A stretch of DNA of 64,000 nucleotides from Massilia sp. Mn16-1_5. Lineage in GTDB: Bacteria > Pseudomonadota > Gammaproteobacteria > Burkholderiales > Burkholderiaceae_D. The stretch spans positions 124,001 through 188,000 of the forward strand of contig NZ_PPXQ01000011.1 of assembly GCF_004798585.1 (NCBI RefSeq), in the 5' to 3' direction. The position numbers and the translations under genes are program-made. The notes under the pieces were generated by a model, which was not told the origin of the DNA, made no database searches, and saw only the letters and a list, made by a program, of their open reading frames with translations. Below are positions 37,673 through 46,961 of the stretch, piece after piece (the stretch's first letter is position 1; every line of letters starts with the position of its first letter).

Positions 37673-38107
37673 TTACGAAGCTTTGCAGACGCCTTCCGGG
37701 CCAATCAGTTTCTGGGCGACATCCGCGCCGCAGGTCCATGCACCGGTGGTGGCGTCACGGGTCAGGGTGATGGTCTTTTCTTTCACGCTGGCAGGACCGG
37801 CGACGATCTTGCAAGTCAGGGTGGTGGCGCTGGCGCCGAAGGTGCAGTTCGCGGTCGGCTTGTCAGCAGCGGCCAGGCCTGCGTCTTCCGGCTTGGCGAT
37901 GGTTTCGCCGTCGTTCAGCTTGGCATCGAAACCGACTTTACCGGCCGACACTTCAGCCAGGGCCGCGCCGAACTTCGACTTGGCGGTGTAATCCTGGTAA
38001 GCAGGAATGGCGACGGCGGCCAGGATGCCGATGATCGCGACGACGATCATCAGTTCGATCAGGGTGAAACCCGCTTGGGTCTTCTTAACAATTTTCATCG
38101 ACTTCAT
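37673..38107 (-). CDS. pilA: Type IV pilin, copy 2
   Basis: A 144-residue type IVa prepilin. The leader [13 protein letters not shown] precedes [20 protein letters not shown], the helix that packs in the pilus core; F1 is N-methylated after cleavage and E5 is present. The globular domain has four conserved cysteines (CTF, TC, WTC, GVC). Nearly identical to copy 3 through residue 60, and diverging in the variable middle. It has its own sigma-54 promoter at 38173-38188 and terminator at 37633-37648. Confidence 0.93.
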   Translation of the reverse strand: MKSMKIVKKTQAGFTLIELMIVVAIIGILAAVAIPAYQDYTAKSKFGAALAEVSAGKVGFDAKLNDGETIAKPEDAGLAAADKPTANCTFGASATTLTCKIVAGPASVKEKTITLTRDATTGAWTCGADVAQKLIGPEGVCKAS

Positions 38108-38172
38108 GGTGTTACTCCGGTCAGGTAGAGAGAGGGGGTCTGTTGCATTGTTTGGTGCCACGCTTTCTCTAT

Positions 38173-38188
38173 TGCAAACCGCGTGCCA
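38173..38188 (-). promoter_or_regulatory. Sigma-54 promoter of pilin copy 2
   Basis: Read on the minus strand this is TGGCACGCGGTTTGCA, an exact match to the -24/-12 consensus (TGGCAC-N5-TTGCA). It lies 66 bases before the start codon. The family pattern is activation by PilR. Confidence 0.9.
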
Positions 38189-38262
38189 GCCCGATTTCCC
38201 CCCTGTTCAATAATTACCCAACAATAAAAGTGACAAAAGCCGTCGCTGGACGACTGAGCAGG

Positions 38263-38276
38263 TGACAAGTTTTGTC
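38263..38276. promoter_or_regulatory. Putative PilR/UAS palindrome of pilin copy 2
   Basis: TGACAAGTTTTGTC, a palindrome about 75 bases upstream of the -24 element. A related TGACAAAAG lies at 38231. The same arrangement occurs before pilin copy 3, which supports a conserved activator site; the identity of the activator is inferred. Confidence 0.6.
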
Positions 38277-38359
38277 GGTGGCTGCCAATTTATGCCAGAT
38301 GGGTGAGCATTTTTGCATGGCCAAGTGCGAGCGGTCTGCCTGGCCCGGAAAGCAAAAAA

Positions 38360-38375
38360 CCCCGCCGCAGCGGGG
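38360..38375 (-). terminator. Terminator of pilin copy 3
   Basis: CCCCGC (38360-38365) pairs with GCGGGG (38370-38375), followed by TTTTTTGCTTT on the minus strand. It closely resembles the terminator of copy 2, as expected for a duplicated unit. Confidence 0.9.
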
Positions 38376-38398
38376 TTTTGGTGATGCCAGTTCAGCTA

Positions 38399-38851
38399 TT
38401 AGCCAGCGGTCTTGCCGGTGCAGACACCGGTCGCGCCGATGAGCTTCTGTGGAATAGTCGCCGCACCGCAGCTCCATGCGCCGGTGGTGGCGTCGCGGGT
38501 CAGGGTGATGACCTGGTCTTTCACGCTGGCAGGGCCGGCGACGATTTTGCAGGTCAGGGTCGTGGCGCTCGAACCGAAAGCGCAGTTGGCGGTTGGGGCA
38601 TCTTTCTTGGCCAGGCCGGCCAGCTCTGGCTTGTCGGCTTCCATGGCGTCGCCATCGTTCAGGCGGGCATCGAAGCCAACTTTACCGGCCGACACTTCAG
38701 CCAGGGCGGCGCCGAACTTCGACTTGGCGGTGTAGTCCTGGTAGGCAGGGATGGCGACAGCAGCCAGGATGCCGATGATGGCAACAACGATCATCAGTTC
38801 GATCAGGGTGAAGCCGGCTTGGGTCTTCTTAACAATTTTCATCGATTTCAT
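38399..38851 (-). CDS. pilA: Type IV pilin, copy 3
   Basis: A 150-residue type IVa prepilin with the same leader as copy 2 ([13 protein letters not shown], then [10 protein letters not shown]). The four globular-domain cysteines are in the same places (CAF, TC, WSC, GVC). The variable stretch [21 protein letters not shown] replaces the copy 2 sequence, while the strand after [15 protein letters not shown] is again nearly the same. It has a sigma-54 promoter at 38917-38932. It is the first of the three in transcription order and probably the major pilin, which is inference. Confidence 0.93.
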   Translation of the reverse strand: MKSMKIVKKTQAGFTLIELMIVVAIIGILAAVAIPAYQDYTAKSKFGAALAEVSAGKVGFDARLNDGDAMEADKPELAGLAKKDAPTANCAFGSSATTLTCKIVAGPASVKDQVITLTRDATTGAWSCGAATIPQKLIGATGVCTGKTAG

Positions 38852-38916
38852 GTTGGTTCTCCGGGTAGGGTTTGGGTTGTCTGTTTTGGTAGTGCTTCGT
38901 GCCACGTTTTGTATAT

Positions 38917-38932
38917 TGCAAGCGCCGTGCCA
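38917..38932 (-). promoter_or_regulatory. Sigma-54 promoter of pilin copy 3
   Basis: On the minus strand TGGCACGGCGCTTGCA, a perfect -24/-12 element, 66 bases before the start codon: the same distance as in copy 2. Confidence 0.92.
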
Positions 38933-39005
38933 GCCCATTTCCCCACGGAATCGATAATTTATTGGCAATAAAAGCGACAAAAGATGTCATTACAGCTAGT
39001 TGGTA

Positions 39006-39020
39006 TGACAAATTTTGTCA
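39006..39020. promoter_or_regulatory. Putative PilR/UAS palindrome of pilin copy 3
   Basis: TGACAAATTTTGTCA is a perfect 15-base palindrome 74 bases upstream of the -24 element. Its position relative to the promoter matches that of the copy 2 palindrome to within a base or two. A second inverted repeat, ACAACAATTT with AAATTGTTGT, lies at 39043-39071. Confidence 0.65.
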
Positions 39021-39095
39021 TTAAGTGTGCAATTTCTGTCTGACAACAATTTGACTGACGAAAATTGTTGTGCTGTTCTATGCACCAATAAAAAA

Positions 39096-39115
39096 GGGAA
39101 GCCCGCAGGCTTCCC
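39096..39115 (-). terminator. Terminator after sucD
   Basis: On the minus strand GGGAAGCC and GGCTTCCC (39096-39115) are followed by TTTTTT, about 25 bases past the sucD stop. Confidence 0.9.
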
Positions 39116-39139
39116 TCTTCAGCACAAGAAAGTCCGGTA

Positions 39140-40021
39140 TTACAGCATGGCCTTCAGCAGGCGTGCCATTTCCGATGGGTTCTTGGTGGCCTTGATGCCG
39201 CACTCTTCCATGATGTCCAGCTTGGCTTGCGCGGTGTCGGCGCCGCCCGAGATCAGCGCGCCGGCGTGGCCCATGCGCTTGCCCGGAGGAGCGGTGACAC
39301 CGGCGATGAAGCCGACGACCGGCTTCTTCATGTTGTCCTTGACCCAACGTGCTGCGTTGGCTTCGTCAGGACCGCCGATTTCGCCGATCATGATGACCGC
39401 GTCGGTATCAGGATCGTCGTTGAACATCTTCATCACGTCGATGTGCTTCAGGCCGTTGATCGGGTCGCCGCCGATGCCGACTGCCGACGATTGGCCCAGG
39501 CCCAGTGCGGTCAGCTGGCCGACTGCTTCATAGGTCAGGGTGCCCGAGCGCGAAACGACGCCGATGCGGCCCTTGCGGTGGATGTGACCTGGCATGATGC
39601 CGATCTTGATTTCGTCCGGGGTGATCAGGCCTGGGCAGTTCGGGCCCAGCAGCAGGGTCTTCGAGCCGGCCTTGGCCATGCGGTCCTTCAGGGCCATCAT
39701 GTCACGGACAGGGATGCCTTCGGTGATGCAGATTGCCAGGTCCAGGTCAGCTTCGACGGCTTCCCAGATTGCGGCGGCTGCGCCTGCCGGCGGCACGTAG
39801 ATGACCGACACGGTTGCGCCGGTGGCGGCTTTCGCTTCGGTGACGTTGGCGTAGATTGGAATGCCTTCGAAGTCTTCGCCGGCCTTCTTCGGGTTCACGC
39901 CTGCGACGAAGGCAGCCTTGCCGTTCGCGTAGTCGCGGCACATACGGGTATGGAACTGACCGGTCTTGCCGGTGATACCCTGGGTGATGACTTTTGTATC
40001 TTTGTTGATCAGGATCGACAT
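39140..40021 (-). CDS. sucD: Succinyl-CoA synthetase alpha subunit
   Basis: A 293-residue subunit that, with SucC, converts succinyl-CoA, ADP and Pi to succinate, CoA and ATP in the TCA cycle. The CoA-binding N-terminus MSILINKDTKVITQGITGKTGQFHT, the PPAGAAAAIWEA segment and the phosphohistidine in KRMGHAGALISGG (histidine about 245) are present. It follows sucC after 17 bases on the same strand. Confidence 0.96.
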   Translation of the reverse strand: MSILINKDTKVITQGITGKTGQFHTRMCRDYANGKAAFVAGVNPKKAGEDFEGIPIYANVTEAKAATGATVSVIYVPPAGAAAAIWEAVEADLDLAICITEGIPVRDMMALKDRMAKAGSKTLLLGPNCPGLITPDEIKIGIMPGHIHRKGRIGVVSRSGTLTYEAVGQLTALGLGQSSAVGIGGDPINGLKHIDVMKMFNDDPDTDAVIMIGEIGGPDEANAARWVKDNMKKPVVGFIAGVTAPPGKRMGHAGALISGGADTAQAKLDIMEECGIKATKNPSEMARLLKAML

Positions 40022-40038
40022 TTGTTTATTCCTTCGAA

Positions 40039-41208
40039 TTAGGCGTTACCAGCGGCAGCGGCGACGACGGCCTTGGCTGCATCTTCCATCGTATCGGCGG
40101 CGATGATCGGCAGGCCGGAGTCGGCCAGCATCTTCTTGCCCAGGTCTTCGTTGGTGCCCTTCATGCGCACGACCAGCGGCACTTTCAGCGAGACGGCCTT
40201 CGATGCGGTGATCACGCCTTCGGCGATGACATCGCAACGCATGATGCCGCCGAAGATGTTGACCAGGATGGCTTTCAGGCCTGGGTTCTTCAGCATGATC
40301 TTGAATGCTTCGGTGACTTTCTCAGCCGTCGCACCGCCGCCCACGTCCAGGAAGTTGGCCGGCTCGCCGCCGAACAGCTTGATGGTGTCCATGGTCGCCA
40401 TGGCCAGGCCGGCGCCGTTCACGAGGCAGCCGATGTTGCCGTCGAGCGAAATGTAGGCCAGGTCGAACTTCGATGCTTCGACTTCGGCTGGATCTTCTTC
40501 GTCCAGGTCGCGGTAAGCCATGATTTCCGGCTGGCGGAACAGGGCGTTGGCGTCGAAGTTGAACTTCGCGTCGAGGGCGATGACTTTACCGTTGCCGGTC
40601 AGGATCAGCGGGTTGATTTCGGCCAGCGACGAATCGGTTTCCCAGTAAGCCTGGTACAGGCCCTTCAGGTTCTGGCGGGCTTCGGCCAGCGATTCGGCAG
40701 GAATGCCGATCTTGGTGGCGATGTCGTCCGCTTCGGCGTCGGTCAGGCCGACCGATGGGTCGATCGCGATCGAGTGGATTTTCTCAGGGTTGCTGTGTGC
40801 AACTTCCTCGATGTCCATGCCGCCTTCCGACGAGGCCATCAGGACGACCTTCTGGGTCACGCGGTCGGTGACCATCGAGACGTACAGTTCCTTCTTGATG
40901 TCGGCGCCTTCTTCGATCAGCAGGCGGCGCACCTTCTGGCCTTCCGGGCCGGTCTGGTGGGTCACGAGCTGCATGCCCATGATCTGGTTCGCGTATTCGC
41001 GCACTTGCTCGATCGACTTGGCAACCTTCACGCCGCCGCCTTTGCCACGGCCGCCAGCATGGATCTGGGCCTTGACCACCCAGACCGGACCGCCCAGCTC
41101 TTCAGCTGCCTTGACGGCCTCGTCGACCGACATGCACGGAATGCCGCGCGGAACCGTCACTCCGAACTTTCGGAGGATTTCTTTGCCCTGATACTCATGG
41201 ATTTTCAT
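40039..41208 (-). CDS. sucC: Succinyl-CoA synthetase beta subunit
   Basis: A 389-residue ATP-grasp subunit. It opens [17 protein letters not shown] and shows the ATP-grasp motifs [51 protein letters not shown] and the [24 protein letters not shown] region. It is the first gene of the sucCD pair, with DUF2889 62 bases upstream on the same strand. Confidence 0.96.
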   Translation of the reverse strand: MKIHEYQGKEILRKFGVTVPRGIPCMSVDEAVKAAEELGGPVWVVKAQIHAGGRGKGGGVKVAKSIEQVREYANQIMGMQLVTHQTGPEGQKVRRLLIEEGADIKKELYVSMVTDRVTQKVVLMASSEGGMDIEEVAHSNPEKIHSIAIDPSVGLTDAEADDIATKIGIPAESLAEARQNLKGLYQAYWETDSSLAEINPLILTGNGKVIALDAKFNFDANALFRQPEIMAYRDLDEEDPAEVEASKFDLAYISLDGNIGCLVNGAGLAMATMDTIKLFGGEPANFLDVGGGATAEKVTEAFKIMLKNPGLKAILVNIFGGIMRCDVIAEGVITASKAVSLKVPLVVRMKGTNEDLGKKMLADSGLPIIAADTMEDAAKAVVAAAAGNA

Positions 41209-41270
41209 GCTGGCTTCCCTTCTTCTGTTACTGATTTAGATAGGTTAATTGAAGTACTTCGACATCGGTC

Positions 41271-41834
41271 TCAACCCTGTACGGCCTTGATTACCCAGCG
41301 CGGGTAATACTTTGCCACAGCGGGGCCGTCGGCGCGCAGCGCGTGGCAGCGGTCGATTTCATACGGACGCACAGCTTCGCCCGGTGGCGTGGCGCTGCGT
41401 GTCTCGAATGCGTCATCGGCGAAGGCCTGGATTGCCGCGGTGGGCAAAACCTGCGCCAGTTCGGTCAGGTGGGTGCAGCCGAGCACGCCCGAGAGGCGGT
41501 CTTTCAGGTGCAACCGAAAGTGTTTGGCGAGCGACAGGCCGACCAGCTTTTTATACGCCGGGCCGATGGTGTCGCAGTAGCCCGGATAGGGCACCGAGTC
41601 GGACGCGGCTTCGGCGTCGACGATCTCGAGATCCGTGTTGATGGTGATGCGCAGGCTGAGGTCGTGCACGGCGGAGCCCGCAGGACGGGTGCCGGAAGCC
41701 AATTCGATGTCGCGTGCCTTGATGTCGCGGATGCGCGCGTCAAGATCCCACAGACCATCGTCGCGCGCGTACGCTTCGACCGTAATGGCGCGTGTATGCC
41801 GCAGGGAGCGCGGAGCGGGAGAGGACAAAGGCAT
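41271..41834 (-). CDS. DUF2889 protein, function unknown
   Basis: A 187-residue protein starting at ATG 41832-41834. It has the family's features, including ITVEAYARDDGLWDLDARIRDIK near the N-terminus and LSGVLGCTHLTELAQVLPTAAIQAF. No signal peptide or membrane segment. In related genomes DUF2889 lies between recX and sucC, as it does here. The molecular function is not known. Confidence 0.85.
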   Translation of the reverse strand: MPLSSPAPRSLRHTRAITVEAYARDDGLWDLDARIRDIKARDIELASGTRPAGSAVHDLSLRITINTDLEIVDAEAASDSVPYPGYCDTIGPAYKKLVGLSLAKHFRLHLKDRLSGVLGCTHLTELAQVLPTAAIQAFADDAFETRSATPPGEAVRPYEIDRCHALRADGPAVAKYYPRWVIKAVQG

Positions 41835-42079
41835 AAAAACCGTGCCGACGGAGCGGCAAATAAATGTATGCAGCCGGTGTGCAACCTGCACGTCACCACA
41901 GCTTCTGCGGAGACAACCGCTCATGCGGCGCTGCTTAAACCGTGAAAGTTTAGCACAGGCCGGGGCGGGTTGCACTGCAACATGGGGTCGGAAAGCGTGC
42001 GCGGGGGAGCACTGGCGGGAAAGGTGGCAAGCTTGCCAATATTGATATCGGGTAGTTGCTTACGGATTGATGCCCGCGT

Positions 42080-42439
42080 TCAGGCCTCGGTGTCCTTGGT
42101 AAAGCAGAGCGATCCCGCGCCGTCGAGGCAGATGCCGCCGTCACTGCCGAATTTCACCGGCCACAGGGCGCGCGCCGGCTCCGGCTGCTCACCGCGCCAG
42201 ACGAGGCCGTGAAAAGTGGCATCGACCTCTTCCTTGCGTACGTCTTCCCAGCGGCCGCGGATTTCGTCCGTCATGCTGTCGGGTCCGTCGATCTGGAGCA
42301 CGTAATCGCCGCTGGCCCGCACCTCGAGCACCATCGTCTTTTCCGCCGTGCCGAGCCGGTAGATGCCGATCGGCTCGGCCGGCTGCCGGTTGCAGGCGGC
42401 AAGGAGAGCCAAGGAAACGAGGAGACAAGGCGTTTTCAT
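42080..42439 (-). CDS. Small predicted lipoprotein, function unknown
   Basis: A 119-residue protein with a lipoprotein signal: MKTPCLLVSLALLAAC, cysteine at residue 16. The mature part is mostly beta and contains YRLGTAEKTMVLEVRASGDYVLQIDG; I recognise no family. Start ATG at 42437-42439; an upstream in-frame TTG would add residues before the signal. It sits between DUF2889 and recX, where related genomes often have little, and its upstream region is a structured hairpin (42467-42535). Confidence 0.6.
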   Translation of the reverse strand: MKTPCLLVSLALLAACNRQPAEPIGIYRLGTAEKTMVLEVRASGDYVLQIDGPDSMTDEIRGRWEDVRKEEVDATFHGLVWRGEQPEPARALWPVKFGSDGGICLDGAGSLCFTKDTEA

Positions 42440-42466
42440 GTTGACAACTTTCTGGGCAAACAAAAA

Positions 42467-42535
42467 CCAGCGTGCAGCGTCATCCGGGGTTGAGGAATAT
42501 GCGGGCGCATATCGCCGGATGGCGCTCCACGCTGG
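42467..42535. repeat. Two-tier imperfect hairpin between the lipoprotein gene and recX
   Basis: CCAGCGTG...CATCCGG at 42467-42487 pairs with 42515-42535 over 21 bases with two mismatches, and ATATGCG/CGCATAT (42497-42503 with 42506-42512) forms an inner stem. It lies upstream of the lipoprotein gene and downstream of recX. It is not bounded by GTAG, so it differs from the REPINs. Confidence 0.7.
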
Positions 42536-42592
42536 CGCCTGGGAATAGATGGGTAATACGGTAGGAGACGGCTACTGGACAGCGGCGACCGT

Positions 42593-43051
42593 TTAAAACT
42601 CGTCGTCTTCGGGTGCGCCTTTTAAGGCGGCACGCACGGCACTGCTGGAAAAACCGCGTGCCATCAAAAAACGCATCTGCTTGCTGCGCTCGGCCGCGTC
42701 TTGCGCGACGGTGCCGAATTTACGTTGCCAGACCTCGACCGCGCGCGCGGTCTCGCTCTCGGCAAGATTGGATTTCAGTTCAGCCAACTGTTCGCCATTG
42801 ACACCATGGCTTTGCAGCTCGGCCATGACCCGGCTGTTGCCGTAGCGGGAAGCTTTTCGATGAATCAGCGATTCGGCAAAGCGTTCCTGCGACAGCCAGT
42901 TGTTCTTCTCTAAGAAATCGAGGAGGGCTTCGATGTCGTCGCCCTCCTCCGCATGGCGCGCCAGCTTGCGCTTGAGCTCGAGCCGGCTGTGCTCCCTCAT
43001 GGAGAGGAAGCGCAGGGCCCGTGCTTTCAGACTCAAGACTGGTTGACGCAT
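42593..43051 (-). CDS. recX: Regulatory protein RecX
   Basis: A 152-residue all-helical inhibitor of RecA filaments. It shows the three-repeat RecX layout, starting [23 protein letters not shown], then [29 protein letters not shown] and the C-terminal [19 protein letters not shown]. It follows recA on the same strand after about 58 bases and is probably co-transcribed with it under SOS control. Confidence 0.94.
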   Translation of the reverse strand: MRQPVLSLKARALRFLSMREHSRLELKRKLARHAEEGDDIEALLDFLEKNNWLSQERFAESLIHRKASRYGNSRVMAELQSHGVNGEQLAELKSNLAESETARAVEVWQRKFGTVAQDAAERSKQMRFLMARGFSSSAVRAALKGAPEDDEF

Positions 43052-43109
43052 GGCGGTACAGCACATCGGATGGGATCGAGCATCGAACTGACACCCGATC
43101 CCAACCCGA

Positions 43110-44201
43110 TTACTCCGAAACAGCCTTCAACTTCGGCTTGTCGTCACCGGCAGCGACGCCGGCATCGGCAGCCACTGGCGGCAGTTCGCGCACGCCGAGG
43201 GCGGCACGGACCTTGTTCTCGATTTCGCGCGCCAGTGCCGGGCGGTCTTTCAGGAACAGGCGGGCGTTGTCCTTGCCCTGGCCGATACGTTCGCCGTTAT
43301 AGCTGTACCAGGAACCGGACTTCTCCACGATCTTGTTGTCAGCGCCCAGATCGAGGATTTCGCCTTCGCGCGAGGTGCCTTCTCCATACAGGATGTCGAA
43401 GTGCGCTTCGCGGAACGGTGGCGCGATCTTGTTCTTGACGACCTTGACCTTGGTTTCGTTACCGATCACCTCGTCACCCGACTTGATCGAACCGGTACGG
43501 CGGATGTCCATACGCACGGAGGCGTAGAACTTCAGCGCGTTACCGCCGGTGGTGGTTTCCGGGCTGCCGAACATGACGCCGATCTTCATACGGATTTGGT
43601 TAATGAAGATGACCAGGGTGTTCGTACGGTTGATCGACGCGGTCAGCTTGCGCAATGCCTGCGACATCAGACGTGCCTGCAGACCTGGCAGCGAGTCACC
43701 CATGTCGCCTTCGATTTCGGCGCGCGGGGTCAGTGCCGCCACCGAGTCGATGACCACCAGGTCGACCGAACCCGAACGCACCAGGGCGTCGGTGATTTCG
43801 AGCGCCTGTTCGCCGGTGTCCGGCTGCGAGATCAGCAGCTCGTCGAGCTTGATGCCCAGCTTTTGCGCATAGGTGACGTCGAGCGCGTGCTCGGCATCGA
43901 TGAAGGCGCAGGTGCCGCCCAGCTTCTGCATCTGTGCGATGGTCTGCAGGGTCAGCGTGGTTTTACCCGAGGATTCCGGACCGTAGATTTCCACGATACG
44001 GCCGCGCGGCAAGCCGCCGACGCCGAGGGCGATGTCCAGACCGAGCGAACCGGTCGAGACGGTCTGCACTTCCTCTACCGGCATGTTGGCGTCCATGCGC
44101 ATGACCGAACCCTTGCCGAACTGCTTCTCAATCTGCGCGAGGGCGGCGGCCAGTGCCTTGCCTTTTTCGGAGGCGTTTACTGCTACTTTTTTGTCGTCCA
44201 T
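43110..44201 (-). CDS. recA: Recombinase RecA
   Basis: A 363-residue DNA strand-exchange ATPase that also promotes LexA cleavage. Walker A is [13 protein letters not shown] near residue 75; [20 protein letters not shown] follows, and the L2 segment around [26 protein letters not shown] is intact. The C-terminal tail is short and acidic. The SOS box lies at 44262-44281 on the promoter. It is divergent from the response regulator gene. Confidence 0.97.
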   Translation of the reverse strand: MDDKKVAVNASEKGKALAAALAQIEKQFGKGSVMRMDANMPVEEVQTVSTGSLGLDIALGVGGLPRGRIVEIYGPESSGKTTLTLQTIAQMQKLGGTCAFIDAEHALDVTYAQKLGIKLDELLISQPDTGEQALEITDALVRSGSVDLVVIDSVAALTPRAEIEGDMGDSLPGLQARLMSQALRKLTASINRTNTLVIFINQIRMKIGVMFGSPETTTGGNALKFYASVRMDIRRTGSIKSGDEVIGNETKVKVVKNKIAPPFREAHFDILYGEGTSREGEILDLGADNKIVEKSGSWYSYNGERIGQGKDNARLFLKDRPALAREIENKVRAALGVRELPPVAADAGVAAGDDKPKLKAVSE

Positions 44202-44261
44202 AATTTTCTCTCAGTCTTGGAGGTACCAAGGTGTGGGTACCCTCACGCTTTTCAAGGTCAC

Positions 44262-44291
44262 TACTGTATAAAAATCCAGTGGTTTTGGCAA
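44262..44291 (-). promoter_or_regulatory. recA promoter with LexA (SOS) box
   Basis: TACTGTATAAAAATCCAGTG (44262-44281) matches the CTGT-N8-ACAG LexA dyad with one mismatch. On the minus strand TTGCCA (about 44286-44291) and TACAGT form a -35/-10 pair 17 bases apart, and the SOS box overlaps the -10, as expected for repression. Confidence 0.85.
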
Positions 44292-44390
44292 GCGCGATTT
44301 TGCCCGAACGTTGCAGAAGACTCGCATTGTTGCGCCAAATCAAACACAATGCGAGTAGAGGGAATATCTAATCGATAACGGGGTGATCTT

Positions 44391-45101
44391 ATGCGAATTT
44401 TGCTTGCCGAAGATGATAGCGTACTCGCCGACGGACTGACGCGGTCGCTGCGCCAGTCCGGCTATGCGATCGACGACGTGCGCAACGGCCAGGACGCCGA
44501 TACCGCCCTCTCGACGCAGGAGTTCGACCTGTTGATCCTCGACCTGGGCCTGCCCAAGATGTCGGGCCTGGAAGTGCTGCGCCGCCTGCGCGCGCGCTCT
44601 TCCCTGCTGCCGGTGCTGATCCTCACCGCGGCCGATTCGGTCGAGCAGCGCGTCGAAGGCCTCGACCTGGGCGCCGACGACTACATGGCCAAACCGTTCG
44701 CCTTATCGGAACTCGAAGCGCGGGTGCGGGCGCTGACCCGGCGCGGCGCCGGCGGCGGCCCCACTGTCATCCGCCACGGCCCGCTGGTCTACGACCAGGT
44801 CGGGCGCAGCGCCTACATCAACGAGCAGATGCTCGATCTCTCCGCGCGCGAACTCGGCCTGCTGGAAATCCTGCTGGCCCGTACCGGGCGCCTGGTCTCG
44901 AAGGAGCAGCTGGTCGACCACCTGTGCGAATGGGGCGAAGAAGTCTCGAACAACGCCATCGAAGTCTACGTGCACCGGCTGCGCAAGAAGATCGAGGTCG
45001 GCGGGGTGCGCATCGCCACCGTGCGCGGCCTCGGTTACTGCCTCGAAAAATATTCCGATGCCGCACGTGCCGGAGCCGAATCGGGCGCCGAATCGAAGTG
45101 A
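44391..45101 (+). CDS. Response regulator, OmpR type (TctD/QseB-like)
   Basis: A 236-residue regulator. The receiver domain has the acidic pair AEDD near the N-terminus, the phosphoacceptor D in LLILDLGLPKMSGL (about residue 51), T/K sites LILTAAD and YMAKPF. The C-terminal winged-helix DNA-binding domain begins near residue 130. Its stop overlaps the start of the histidine kinase (GTGA), so the pair is coupled. Together with the downstream symporter genes it should control transport of a carboxylate or similar solute. Confidence 0.93.
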   Translation: MRILLAEDDSVLADGLTRSLRQSGYAIDDVRNGQDADTALSTQEFDLLILDLGLPKMSGLEVLRRLRARSSLLPVLILTAADSVEQRVEGLDLGADDYMAKPFALSELEARVRALTRRGAGGGPTVIRHGPLVYDQVGRSAYINEQMLDLSARELGLLEILLARTGRLVSKEQLVDHLCEWGEEVSNNAIEVYVHRLRKKIEVGGVRIATVRGLGYCLEKYSDAARAGAESGAESK

Positions 45102-46645
45102 ACGAACGCGATGCGGGCTTGACGGACGTGGCGGCCGCGCTGCCCGAGCCGCTCTACGTCCCGCCGAATCCGGAACCGGAAGAAAACATCCAGCACTCGC
45201 TGTTCGGCGAGATCCTCGACTGGATGCTGGCGCCCCTGCTGCTGCTGTGGCCGATGAGCATTGCGATCACCTACCTGGTCGCGAAATCAATCGCGAATCA
45301 ACCCTTCGACCATGCGCTCGAAAACCGGGTCACGGTGCTGGCCCAGCAGGTGCGCGAGGAAAACGGCGTCATCACGACCCGCCTGCCCAACGGCGCGCGC
45401 GACATCCTGCGCGCGGACGACATCGACAGCGTGTATTTCCAGGTACTCGATGCCGCCGGGCGCCACGTCGACGGCGACCGCGAGCTGCCGCGCCCGCCCA
45501 ATCACGATAGCGATGGCGACGCCGACAAGGATGGCGCCGTGCACTTCCGCAATGCCGCCCTGCACGGCAATCCGCTGCGCATCGCTTACCTGTACATCAA
45601 CCTCGATCCGCTGGCGCCGCCCGACAGCAGCTCCCCTGCCTTTCCCCGTAAAGCCCTGGTGCAGGTGGCCGAGACCCTGGACAAGCGCGCCCTGCTCGCC
45701 AACGAGATCATCAAGGGTGTGATCCTGCCCCAGTTCATCATCCTGCCGATCATCCTGGCGCTGGTCTGGTTCGCCCTCTCGCGCGGCTTGTCACCTCTCG
45801 CGGAACTCCAGGAGCGGATCCGCGCCCGCTCTTCCGACGACCTCTCTCCTATCGATTCGCGTCAGGTGCCCGAGGAAATTTCTCCGCTTGTCGGTTCGCT
45901 CAACGAGATGCTGGGCCGCCTTTCTCAAACCATCGACATGCAGAAGCGTTTCATTGCCGACGCCGCACACCAGATGAAGACGCCGCTGGCGGGCATGCGT
46001 ATGCAGTCGGAACTGGCCCTGCGCCAACTCGACCCCGATGAAATCCACCGCTCGCTCGAACAATTGGCCAAGAGCTCGGAATCGGCGACGCGCCTGGTGA
46101 ACCAGTTATTAGCCCTGGCGCGTGCCGAAAACCAGCCGCACGCCGGCCTCGCTTTCGAGGAAATCGACCTGGCGGGCCTGGCGCGCGGCGTGGTGCAGGA
46201 CTGGGTGCAGGCTTCGTTCGCCCACAACATCGACCTCGGCTACGAAGCGCAGGACGAAGACGTCGTCATCGCCGGCAACGCCCTGATGCTGCGCGAGCTG
46301 CTGTCGAACCTGATCGACAACGCCCTGCGCTACACCCCGGCCGGCGGCAGCGTCACCGTGCGCGTGCGGCGCGACGGCGACGTCGCCCTGCTCGAAGTCG
46401 AGGATACCGGGCCGGGCATCGCGCCGAGCGAGCGCGCCCACGTGTTCGAGCGCTTCTACCGCATCCTCGGCTCGAGCGCGAGCGGCAGCGGCCTGGGACT
46501 GGCCATCGTGCGCGAGATCGCCGGCCAGCACGGCGCCGAGGTCGACATTTTTAATAATCCGCGCAGCCATTCGGCCAAATTCCCGGGCAGCCTGTTCCGG
46601 CTGACCTTCCCGCCACCTGTCGACGACGCCCTCGATGCCACCTGA
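45098..46645 (+). CDS. Sensor histidine kinase (TctE/QseC-like)
   Basis: A 515-residue inner-membrane kinase starting at GTG 45098, inside the regulator's stop. TM1 is around residues 42-65, a periplasmic domain follows, TM2 is around 205-230, then HAMP, the H-box FIADAAHQMKTPLAGMR, and the ATP domain with NLIDNALRYTP, DTGPGIA and GSGLGLAIV. The periplasmic part contains HDSDGDADKDGAVHF (about residues 136-150), a calcium-loop-like acidic stretch. The next gene overlaps its end by 11 bases. Confidence 0.92.
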   Translation: MNERDAGLTDVAAALPEPLYVPPNPEPEENIQHSLFGEILDWMLAPLLLLWPMSIAITYLVAKSIANQPFDHALENRVTVLAQQVREENGVITTRLPNGARDILRADDIDSVYFQVLDAAGRHVDGDRELPRPPNHDSDGDADKDGAVHFRNAALHGNPLRIAYLYINLDPLAPPDSSSPAFPRKALVQVAETLDKRALLANEIIKGVILPQFIILPIILALVWFALSRGLSPLAELQERIRARSSDDLSPIDSRQVPEEISPLVGSLNEMLGRLSQTIDMQKRFIADAAHQMKTPLAGMRMQSELALRQLDPDEIHRSLEQLAKSSESATRLVNQLLALARAENQPHAGLAFEEIDLAGLARGVVQDWVQASFAHNIDLGYEAQDEDVVIAGNALMLRELLSNLIDNALRYTPAGGSVTVRVRRDGDVALLEVEDTGPGIAPSERAHVFERFYRILGSSASGSGLGLAIVREIAGQHGAEVDIFNNPRSHSAKFPGSLFRLTFPPPVDDALDAT

Positions 46646-46961
46646 AACCGCGCCACCAAACGAACCCGACCTGGAGCGCCAGCGCCGTCTGCTGGCGGCC
46701 CGCGCCACCCACTGGCGCCGCACGCGCCGCTTGACCTTCGTGCTGATGGCCTTGTGGCTGGCGACCGGCTTCTGCACCGTGTTTTTTGCGCGCGAACTGG
46801 CTCGGGTGACGATCTTCGGCTGGCCGCTGTCCTTCTACATGGCGGCCCAGGGTGCTTCCCTGATCTGCCTGGCGATCATCGGCGTCTACGCCTGGCGCAT
46901 GCGCCGCTACGACCGCGACCTGGCGCGCACCATGGGAAATGAGGCCGGGGTGAATGCATGA
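46635..46961 (+). CDS. DUF4212 small subunit of a sodium:solute symporter
   Basis: A 108-residue membrane protein with two hydrophobic segments (about 34-54 and 66-88). It matches the small subunit that pairs with VC_2705-type sodium:solute symporters. The start overlaps the end of the kinase gene by 11 bases and its stop overlaps the symporter start by 4 (ATGA). All four genes are therefore one transcript. Confidence 0.88.
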   Translation: MPPETAPPNEPDLERQRRLLAARATHWRRTRRLTFVLMALWLATGFCTVFFARELARVTIFGWPLSFYMAAQGASLICLAIIGVYAWRMRRYDRDLARTMGNEAGVNA

